Shown one piece after another: positions 6,861 through 11,775 of a stretch of 11,775 bases of DNA. The first letter of the stretch is position 1. Each line of letters starts with the position of its first letter. Source of the DNA: Methylocapsa sp. (lineage in GTDB: Bacteria > Pseudomonadota > Alphaproteobacteria > Rhizobiales > Beijerinckiaceae); NCBI GenBank assembly GCA_003162995.1, contig PLUZ01000332.1:1-11775 (forward strand), in the 5' to 3' direction. Both the position numbers and the translations under genes were made by a program. Under the pieces are notes generated by a model that saw only the letters and a list, made by a program, of their open reading frames with translations, was not told where the DNA came from and ran no database searches.

Positions 6861-7832
6861 TCACTTCATGCCGGAGCGCGGATTATAGGGTTTTTGGCTC
6901 TCCCATTTGCGCATCAGGGCCACAAGTTCGGAATCCGCCTCGTCAGGGAGCACGATCTTCAAACTCACCAGCAGATCACCGGCAGACCCCTGCGGGTTCG
7001 GCAAGCCCTTGCCGCGCAGGCGCAAAGTCCGCCCGCCATTCGAGCCGGGCGGAACCGTAAGCTCAACTGTACTGTCGAGTGTCGGCGCGTTGACCTTGGC
7101 GCCGAGGACCGCCTCATAAAGCGTGACCGGCAAATCGAGCCGAAGATCGTGTCCCTCGACCCGAAAATAGGGATGTTTGGCGATTTGCACGGTCACCATG
7201 GCATCGCCGGGTTCCCCGCCCAAGGGACTTGGCTGACCCTGCCGCTTCAGGCGGATTTGCTTGCCATCTTCGATGCCGGCCGGGATCGTTACTTCCAAGG
7301 TGCGGCCGTTCGGCAAGGTGACGCGTGCGGTGGTCCCTTTGACCGCCTCGCCGAGGCTTATTGTCACGCTCGCACCGACATCCTCGCCGCGCGGCGGCTG
7401 TGCGCCGGGACCATGCGCCCCGCGCCTGCGCCCGCCGGCCGGCGCCGCGCCAAAAAGATCGGCGAAAATATCGCTCGCATTCAATCCCTCGGCGCCGGGA
7501 TGCCCGCCGCCGAAATTATATTCAAAATGCTGGAAGCCAGGGCCGCCCGCTTGCGAACGGCGGCCAAAGCCCGGGCCTTCCGCGCCAAATCCTTCAAACC
7601 CCTGGAACCGCGGCTTGCCTTCAGCGTCGATTTCGCCGCGGTCGAAAGCGGCGCGTTTTTTCTCGTCGCCCAAAATCTCATAGGCCGAGTTCAACTCGGC
7701 GAATTTCTCCTTCGCCTTCGGATCCTTGCTTTGATCGGGATGGTATTTCTTGGCGAGCTTGCGAAAGACCTTCTTGATCTCGGCCAGGTCGGCGGATTTC
7801 TGAACTCCCAAGACCGTATAAGGATCACGCAT
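6861..7832 (-). CDS. DnaJ-type (J-domain) co-chaperone without zinc finger, CbpA-like
   Basis: This 323-residue Hsp40 protein is expected to stimulate the ATPase of DnaK and deliver unfolded clients. The J-domain spans residues 1-66 with the essential HPD at 31-33. A Gly/Phe-rich linker runs from about 77 to 118, followed by a Gly/Arg-rich patch (129-146). The substrate-binding C-terminal domains occupy about 150-296, with the paired motifs [19 protein letters not shown] (181-199) and [19 protein letters not shown] (258-276). There are no CxxCxGxG repeats, so it is a type II (CbpA/DjlA-like) protein and not the main DnaJ. It starts [10 protein letters not shown]; only a weak GGGAT precedes the ATG. 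The short lipoprotein gene lies 130 bases upstream on the same strand. The pairing of such a gene with pdxH recurs in Hyphomicrobiales as far as I recall. Confidence 0.93.
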   Translation of the reverse strand: MRDPYTVLGVQKSADLAEIKKVFRKLAKKYHPDQSKDPKAKEKFAELNSAYEILGDEKKRAAFDRGEIDAEGKPRFQGFEGFGAEGPGFGRRSQAGGPGFQHFEYNFGGGHPGAEGLNASDIFADLFGAAPAGGRRRGAHGPGAQPPRGEDVGASVTISLGEAVKGTTARVTLPNGRTLEVTIPAGIEDGKQIRLKRQGQPSPLGGEPGDAMVTVQIAKHPYFRVEGHDLRLDLPVTLYEAVLGAKVNAPTLDSTVELTVPPGSNGGRTLRLRGKGLPNPQGSAGDLLVSLKIVLPDEADSELVALMRKWESQKPYNPRSGMK

Positions 7833-7962
7833 AGATCATCCCGTTTTCGCGCTCGCCCAACGGCGCAAGCGCAAGTATCTGCCCCCAACTTGGGATGGCG
7901 GCAAGCCGGCCGCAAGGCTTTTTTGACGGAAACCCATCGCACCCGGAAAGCCAATCCGCTTA

Positions 7963-8436
7963 TTAAATCTTTTTCCAGGGTTTTGCTTCGGCGATCGTCC
8001 ATTCCCCCTGTTTATCCGCACAAGCGGTTCCCTGGAGGGACTGTTCGTTGCCCTTGCGATCGAGTTCGGCGAGAAAAACCCGGCAAATCTCCGCATTCAA
8101 GGGATAGGCTTTGCCAACTGGAGTAAAAGTGCCTTTGTTGCCCGAATCCGGATTCTCCCAACCGACAAGCGAACCATTGCCTTGCGGATCGAGGGCGGTC
8201 GAAAGCGCCGCCTTGGCGCGGCGCCAATCCTCGGGCTCGAGAAGACTGGCGATCGGCGGCTTTAAGACCGTGCCGGTCGCATCTTCCTTGGCGCCAATCA
8301 GTGGCGAGATCGGAAACGACATGGAACATCCAGCAAGGACCGCCGGCAAGAAGCCAAAAATGCAGAGTTTGGCGGCTCGTTGGCCAACCAGCAGCAAAGA
8401 GGAGAAACGAAAAATGGTTCGATGCCTGCAAGCCAT
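7963..8436 (-). CDS. Small lipoprotein resembling RT0821/Lpp0805 surface proteins
   Basis: From the ATG at 8436 the product is 157 residues. A hydrophobic stretch ends in a lipobox LAGC (34-37 from this start), so the Cys should be lipidated and the protein anchored in the outer membrane or periplasmic face. The mature C-terminal part has the pattern of the RT0821/Lpp0805 family: a GTFTPVG turn, then a Cys in AEICRVF, then QGTACADKQGEWTI near the end, giving a probable disulphide pair. A GTG 60 bases further upstream (8496) is in frame but would give an unusually long N-region; GAGG sits 9 bases before the chosen ATG. The n-region is also untypical in having a second short hydrophobic run (FSSLLLV), so a later TTG start cannot be excluded. 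It is divergent from pdxH. Its role is unknown. Confidence 0.72.
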   Translation of the reverse strand: MACRHRTIFRFSSLLLVGQRAAKLCIFGFLPAVLAGCSMSFPISPLIGAKEDATGTVLKPPIASLLEPEDWRRAKAALSTALDPQGNGSLVGWENPDSGNKGTFTPVGKAYPLNAEICRVFLAELDRKGNEQSLQGTACADKQGEWTIAEAKPWKKI

Positions 8437-8554
8437 GCTAAAAGGCCTCGCACCAAGCGAAGACCGGCGTTCGCGGCGAATGCTATCCCCTGTCACGGCT
8501 TGGCCACTCGTTATGTTGGCAACTCGTTAAAATCGGCTCTTTCGGAGGTTTACG
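8437..8554. promoter_or_regulatory. Divergent lipoprotein-pdxH promoter region with the pdxH ribosome site
   Basis: About 118 bases separate the two divergent starts. GGAGG (8544-8548) stands 6 bases before the TTG at 8555 and fixes that start for pdxH; there is no ATG or GTG in a better position. I see no convincing -35/-10 pair. Confidence 0.55.
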
Positions 8555-9169
8555 TTGAACGCGTTAACGAGTCGTGACTTCGGCAATGCGGACGATCCTT
8601 TCGCGCTGTTTGAAACTTGGTTCGCAGCGGCCAAAAAAAGCGAGCCGAGCGATCCGGATGCAATGGCGCTTGCAACTGTCGACCCCAGTGGCCTGCCGAA
8701 TGTGCGCATGGTCCTGCTCAAGGCCGCCGCACCGTCTGGATTTGTCTTCTACAGCAATTCGCAAAGCGCCAAGGGCCAGGAGCTTCACGCGAACATGCAG
8801 GCGGCGGCGGTCATACACTGGAAATCTTTGCGGCGGCAGGTTCGTTTGCGCGGGCCGGTGACGCTTGTGGACAATGCCGAGGCAGATGCTTATTTTGTAA
8901 GCCGTCCTTTGCAGAGTAAGATAGGCGCCTGGGCAAGCCAGCAATCGCGGCCTCTCGAAAGCCGTTTTGCGCTGGAGGCCGCGGCCGCCAAATATGCCGC
9001 GAAATTTGGCTTCGGCGAAATTCCAAGGCCCCCGCATTGGTTCGGCTATAGGATTTCGCCGCTCTCCCTCGAATTCTGGTCGGAAGGCGCTTTCCGTCTG
9101 CACGACCGGATCGTCTTCCGCCGGCAAACGGTAGAGGATGCCTGGCGCAAGGAGCGCCTCTATCCATGA
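8555..9169 (+). CDS. pdxH: Pyridoxamine/pyridoxine 5'-phosphate oxidase
   Basis: This FMN enzyme (204 residues, slightly shorter than the E. coli protein) oxidises pyridoxine or pyridoxamine 5'-phosphate to the cofactor pyridoxal 5'-phosphate with O2. Family motifs occur in order: RMVLLK (51-56), [13 protein letters not shown] (65-77), [12 protein letters not shown] (89-100), [16 protein letters not shown] (116-131), HWFGYRISP (161-169) and [13 protein letters not shown] (173-185), ending in RLYP. R181 and H183 match the substrate-binding Arg/His pair known from E. coli. The usual W-G-G-Y/F is W-F-G-Y here, a change near the active site. The start is TTG with a strong ribosome site. It overlaps the next gene by 4 bases (ATGA), implying translational coupling. 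Confidence 0.95.
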   Translation: MNALTSRDFGNADDPFALFETWFAAAKKSEPSDPDAMALATVDPSGLPNVRMVLLKAAAPSGFVFYSNSQSAKGQELHANMQAAAVIHWKSLRRQVRLRGPVTLVDNAEADAYFVSRPLQSKIGAWASQQSRPLESRFALEAAAAKYAAKFGFGEIPRPPHWFGYRISPLSLEFWSEGAFRLHDRIVFRRQTVEDAWRKERLYP

Positions 9170-9666
9170 CCCCAACCGAGACTTTCGGCGCACAGGCCCT
9201 GACCCGTCCGAACTTTACCCGGACTTATCCCAATCGTCCCGCGCTTGGCGTCAGCATCGCCGTTTTCCGGTCGGACCGGGTTCTCCTAGCCAGGCGCGCC
9301 AGACCACCCTTCAAGGGCGTTTTTTCGCTGCCCGGCGGCCTCGTTGAGGCCGGCGAGACATTGGAGAGCGCGGCATTGCGCGAATTGCGGGAGGAAGTCG
9401 ATGTCGATGCGCGGATCGTCGCCTTTAACCAACATGTGGAATCGATCGATCGCGACGGCTCAGGCAAAATCCGCCATCATTATGTGATCGCCTCCTTCGC
9501 GGGCGCGTGGATCGCGGGGGAAGCCAAGCCAGGACCAGAAGCAACCGAAACCGTCTGGGCCTTGCCTTCGAGCCTTCCGGCTCTCGACTGCACGCCGCAA
9601 CTCATTGCCGTGGTGGAAGCGGCGGAAAATCTGCTGAACGCGCCCCTTTGTGCACGCCATCCTTGA
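9166..9666 (+). CDS. NUDIX hydrolase
   Basis: This 166-residue enzyme should hydrolyse a nucleoside diphosphate linked to another group; the substrate cannot be told from sequence. The Nudix box spans residues 58-80 (G58, E64, R72-E73, E76-E77), so the metal-binding glutamates are all present; the consensus Gly near the end is Asp79. The box is preceded by a strand and turn typical of the ADP-ribose/MutT-like group ([25 protein letters not shown]... residues 27-51). The first 25 residues are a family-untypical extension. It begins within the pdxH stop (ATGA) and is followed 10 bases later by the DUF2385 gene. This overlap suggests co-expression with PLP synthesis, possibly for repair or clean-up of nucleotides, which is inference. 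Confidence 0.92.
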   Translation: MTPTETFGAQALTRPNFTRTYPNRPALGVSIAVFRSDRVLLARRARPPFKGVFSLPGGLVEAGETLESAALRELREEVDVDARIVAFNQHVESIDRDGSGKIRHHYVIASFAGAWIAGEAKPGPEATETVWALPSSLPALDCTPQLIAVVEAAENLLNAPLCARHP

Positions 9667-9676
9667 GAGCCGGCCG

Positions 9677-10276
9677 ATGACTGGAGCCTCACACTTCGCA
9701 GCCGCCGGAAATCTTCCGGGCCGCGTCCTTCTCGCCCTTGCGGCGGCCGCGTTTTGCCTCGTGGTTTCAACGGCGCCCGGAAAAGCCCAATTCGACTTTC
9801 TTTTCGGCAAGCCATCGCCGCCGCCCGCTGCGCCCCAGCCCGCCGCGCCGAGCGCCAAAACACCGAAACACAGCACGGCCAAGCAGACCAAGTCCAAGTC
9901 CAAGAAAACCACGGCGGGCAAACCATCGCCCGATGCAAAGGCAAATACGCCGGCCCCCGAAACGGAGCCGCCGGCGCCTTATGATCCCGAGATTCTGAGG
10001 CTTGCCGAAATCCTCGGTGCGCTAACCTATCTCGACGACCTCTGCGCCTCCAACCCATCCGGGGATTGGCGCGCGAAGATGCAGGCGCTTTTGGAAGCCG
10101 ACGCCAAGACCGCGGCGAGGAAGGAGCGGCTGGCCGGCAGCTATAACCGGGGCTTTCACGACTATGAAAGGACCTATCATTCTTGCACGCAAAACGCACA
10201 ATTGGTGATTAGCCGGTTTCTCGCGGAGGGCGGCAAGATCGCCCATGATGTGGTCAACCGCTATGGCGCGTCGTGA
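9677..10276 (+). CDS. Exported TIGR02301/DUF2385 family protein
   Basis: From the ATG at 9677 the product is 199 residues. A signal peptide (about 1-37) has a hydrophobic core VLLALAAAAFCLVV and a likely cut after GKA. A Pro/Ala/Lys-rich low-complexity linker follows (about 46-101), probably disordered and basic. The C-terminal domain (102-197) matches the TIGR02301/DUF2385 pattern: PYDPEILRLAEILGALTYLDDLC, WRAKMQALLEAD, SYNRGFHDYERTYHSC, ending DVVNRYG. C123 and C170 could form a disulphide in the periplasm. The function is unknown; I know the family mainly from Hyphomicrobiales. GAGAG stands about 7 bases before the ATG. An in-frame GTG at 9650 lies inside the NUDIX gene and is less likely. 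It is probably the third gene of the pdxH operon. Confidence 0.85.
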   Translation: MTGASHFAAAGNLPGRVLLALAAAAFCLVVSTAPGKAQFDFLFGKPSPPPAAPQPAAPSAKTPKHSTAKQTKSKSKKTTAGKPSPDAKANTPAPETEPPAPYDPEILRLAEILGALTYLDDLCASNPSGDWRAKMQALLEADAKTAARKERLAGSYNRGFHDYERTYHSCTQNAQLVISRFLAEGGKIAHDVVNRYGAS

Positions 10277-10289
10277 GGATTGATCCGTT

Positions 10290-10319
10290 CGGCCGCCCGG
10301 GCATGTGCGCGGACGGCCG
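10290..10319 (+). terminator. Possible terminator after the pdxH operon
   Basis: CGGCCG (10290-10295) pairs with CGGCCG (10314-10319), 13 bases after the DUF2385 stop codon, with a GC-rich loop. No T-run follows, so Rho-independent action is doubtful. Confidence 0.35.
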
Positions 10320-10331
10320 GAAACTTAACTC

Positions 10332-10359
10332 GCCGCCTAAAGCTTAAAGCTCCGGCGGC
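10332..10359. terminator. Hairpin between convergent genes
   Basis: GCCGCC (10332-10337) pairs with GGCGGC (10354-10359) around an AT-rich loop that itself contains AAGCTT. It lies 16 bases beyond the stop of the minus-strand gene at 10375 and after the pdxH operon, a normal place for a shared terminator, though the trailing T-runs are short. Confidence 0.4.
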
Positions 10360-10374
10360 AGCACCAGGGTCATA

Positions 10375-10674
10375 TCAATGACGATCCTGGATGCCGTTGT
10401 GAACCTCCGCGAGGATTTTGCCTTCGACCCAGGTGAAACCGGATTCGGGAGCTGCGCAAACGATCCCCTGCTCGCCGATGAGGCGGTCGCAGAGCATGAC
10501 GCAAATATCCTCCAAGGGAGCGCTCTTGTCATTCTCCTCGGTCATGCGATCGATCGAGGTTTCTGCCTCCTCTTCGCCATCGACGAGATAGATGATGAAG
10601 ACTTCTTCGTGGCCCGCAATGCCATGTGCGTTTACCCTGAACGTTTCCCCGCGATATTGAAATTCTCGTACCAT
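10375..10674 (-). CDS. Small acidic hypothetical protein
   Basis: I do not recognise this 99-residue protein. It begins MVREFQYRGETFRVNAHG and has a strand-rich first third (VFIIYLVDG at 25-33), a very acidic centre (EEEAETSIDRMTEENDK, 34-50), then an amphipathic stretch with three cysteines (C58, C62, C73) and a short ending GKILAEVHNG. There is no signal peptide and no membrane segment. Codon use on this strand looks coding (mostly G/C at third positions), unlike the other frames here. A weak AAGAAGAG lies some 13 bases before the ATG. The same frame stays open far upstream, but that part is antisense to the peptidase gene and is not called. It converges with the pdxH operon and diverges from the peptidase gene. 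A small regulatory or anti-sigma-like adaptor is only a guess. Confidence 0.65.
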   Translation of the reverse strand: MVREFQYRGETFRVNAHGIAGHEEVFIIYLVDGEEEAETSIDRMTEENDKSAPLEDICVMLCDRLIGEQGIVCAAPESGFTWVEGKILAEVHNGIQDRH

Positions 10675-10980
10675 GTGGTCCGCCGAACTCTTCTTGGTTG
10701 TTAGCGATAAATCCTCGCTGAATTTCAACGAGGAGTGAAAACGCGGCGACCCTTGACATGCGCGGACGCAACGGTCAAGGCACGCCGCCGAGACATTATG
10801 AAGCGTGGGGAATATTCGCGTTCGGCTCGCAAACCGGTTGTGCGCCGCACCGTGATACGGGCCGCAATAGTCTGCAAAATGCAACGATCCTGCGTTGACT
10901 TCGTTCGTTGAAATTCGGATGGTTAAAACCTGCTTCGTTATGTAATCAAAATTACCTTTGCTCTTTTGCGTGCGGCACGA
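10675..10980. promoter_or_regulatory. Divergent gap with hairpin and palindromes
   Basis: This 306-base gap separates the small acidic gene from the peptidase gene and should hold both promoters. Besides the large hairpin listed separately, it has TCCTCG/CGAGGA (10712-10717 and 10729-10734, 11-base loop) and GTAAT-CAAA-ATTAC (10942-10955), the latter 25 bases before the peptidase start and placed like an operator. TTGACT at 10895-10900 lacks a good -10 partner. The right third is more AT-rich than the coding DNA. Confidence 0.45.
10743..10788 (-). promoter_or_regulatory. Large hairpin upstream of the small acidic gene, attenuator- or terminator-like
   Basis: Three stacked stems pair: GCGGCG (10743-10748) with CGCCGC (10783-10788), CCTTGAC (10751-10757) with GTCAAGG (10774-10780), and TGCG (10759-10762) with CGCA (10767-10770) around a 4-base CGGA loop: 17 base pairs with two small internal loops. 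Read on the minus strand the stem is followed by GTTTTC, as in an intrinsic terminator, and it ends 68 bases before the start codon at 10674. On the plus strand no T-run follows. It could be a leader attenuator, a terminator of an upstream small RNA, or a binding site for a dimeric regulator. Confidence 0.45.
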
Positions 10981-11775
10981 TTGAAAAATCTCATCACCGA
11001 CATTTTTGGCCTCAGCGTCGGCCATGCGCAGGATGAGCGGCTTGGCTCCGGCGTCACGGCGCTGATTTTCGAGTCTCCCGCCGTCGCTTCGGTCGCGATT
11101 CACGGCGGCGCGCCGGGGCTCCGCGACACGGGCTTGCTCGAACCCGGAATGACCGTCGAGCGGATCGACGCCTTGGTGCTTTCGGGCGGCTCCGTTTATG
11201 GCCTCGATTCCATGGGCGGAGCCGTTGCCTTTCTGCGCGAGAGCGGCCGCGGTTTTGCGGTGCGCGACATCAAAGTGCCGATCGTGCCGGGTGCCGTGCT
11301 TTTTGATCTTTTGAATGGCGGCGACAAAAATTTTGGGCGAGAGCCGGTCTATTGGCATTTGGGCTATCAAGCCGCGGCTTCGGCGGCAGCTGATTTTGCT
11401 CTCGGCAGCGTGGGCGCGGGCTTCGGCGCCACCACCGAAAATCTCAAGGGCGGTCTCGGCTCGGCGAGCGATGTCACCTCCGCCGGTTTCCGGGTTGGCG
11501 CGCTTGTCGCGGTGAATGCGGTTGGCCGCGCGACCATCGGCGAAGGCCCGCATTTCTGGGCCGCCCCTTATGAAAAAAATGGCGAGTTCGGCGGCCTCGG
11601 CTGGCCCGCGCCATGGCCCGCCGAGGCGCTCGGCTTTCACATCAAGGGCGATGCCACGGAAAATACCACCATCGCCATCGTCGCCACTGACGCGGCCCTG
11701 ACCAAACCGGAGGCCAAGCGTCTGGCCATCATGGCGCATGACGGCATGGCACGCGCGTTGCGGCCCGCGCATGCG
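10981..11775 (+). CDS. P1-family (DmpA/NylC-type, S58) peptidase, 3' end off the window
   Basis: The first 265 residues are present with no stop. P1-family proteins are N-terminal-nucleophile hydrolases (aminopeptidase DmpA, 6-aminohexanoate-oligomer hydrolase NylC) that cut themselves into two chains. Family features are ITDIFGLSVGHA (5-16), VLSGGSVYGLDSMGGAVAFL (66-85), the IVPGAVLFDL strand (101-110), a glycine-rich GAGFGATTENLKGGLGSAS (145-163), and ENTTIAIVATDA (227-238). By analogy self-cleavage falls between N228 and T229, making T229 the nucleophile. The chosen start is TTG at 10981, giving MKNLITDI as in relatives; an in-frame stop at 10924 and a TTG at 10966 limit the options, and no clear ribosome site is seen. 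The natural substrate is unknown. There is no signal peptide, so it is probably cytosolic. Confidence 0.9.
   Translation, partial: MKNLITDIFGLSVGHAQDERLGSGVTALIFESPAVASVAIHGGAPGLRDTGLLEPGMTVERIDALVLSGGSVYGLDSMGGAVAFLRESGRGFAVRDIKVPIVPGAVLFDLLNGGDKNFGREPVYWHLGYQAAASAAADFALGSVGAGFGATTENLKGGLGSASDVTSAGFRVGALVAVNAVGRATIGEGPHFWAAPYEKNGEFGGLGWPAPWPAEALGFHIKGDATENTTIAIVATDAALTKPEAKRLAIMAHDGMARALRPAHA

Noticed and set aside
6670..6888. 72-codon plus-strand ORF after the promoter-like pair
   Set aside because: TTG start almost at the predicted transcript 5' end, no ribosome site, low-quality composition, and overlap with the dnaJ-like 3' end.
6894..8126. Open 410-codon frame on the plus strand
   Set aside because: It is antisense to the dnaJ-like and lipoprotein genes, with no motif and Arg/Ala/Leu-rich shadow composition.
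10753..10758. TTGACA as a -35 box
   Set aside because: No acceptable -10 lies 16-18 bases downstream, and the bases are part of the hairpin arm.
10375..11772. Open 465-codon frame on the minus strand
   Set aside because: Its upstream two thirds is antisense to the well-supported P1 peptidase gene and shows no family features; only the last 99 codons (from the ATG at 10674) look coding.

Overview
The window reads as ordinary chromosomal DNA of a GC-rich alphaproteobacterium, most likely of the order Hyphomicrobiales (Rhizobiales); a Beijerinckiaceae-like methylotroph is a guess. The evidence is a full-length CtrA cell-cycle regulator, a rhizobial-type FliJ beside it, a TIGR02301/DUF2385 protein (a family I know mainly from this order), and a block of dnaJ-like gene, small surface lipoprotein and pdxH. 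I see no transposase, integrase, phage gene, CRISPR array, tRNA or rRNA.

Layout. Bases 1-480 carry no gene. The first 300 are about 34% GC by hand count, far below the rest, and hold overlapping palindromes; a perfect 7-3-7 palindrome at 381-397 looks like an operator. Then come, on the minus strand, a YbhN/UPF0104-type membrane protein (481-1518) and fliJ (1709-2110). A 518-base divergent region with TTAA half-sites and two GANTC motifs separates fliJ from ctrA (2629-3330, plus). ctrA converges on a GTP-type phosphoenolpyruvate carboxykinase gene (3597-5459, minus); the gap between them holds two hairpin-forming palindromes. A gene-poor stretch with a doubtful ORF precedes a small unrecognised gene (6000-6425, minus) and another 435-base gap.

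The second half is denser. A DnaJ-type co-chaperone gene without a zinc finger (6861-7832) and a small lipoprotein gene (7963-8436) lie on the minus strand. They diverge from a plus-strand set: pdxH (PLP synthesis, TTG start), a NUDIX hydrolase overlapping it by 4 bases, and an exported DUF2385 protein 10 bases further on. These three look like one operon. A small acidic unrecognised protein (10375-10674, minus) follows, with a strong hairpin upstream of it, and then the first 265 codons of a P1-family (DmpA/NylC-type) self-processing peptidase running off the right edge.

The genes are mostly housekeeping: cell-cycle control and motility (ctrA, fliJ), gluconeogenesis/anaplerosis (pckG) and cofactor metabolism (pdxH). 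No clear novel multi-gene system is visible. The points most worth a second look are the palindromes between ctrA and pckG, the hairpin leader at 10743-10788, the isolated palindrome at 381-397, the AT-rich left edge and the two small unrecognised proteins.
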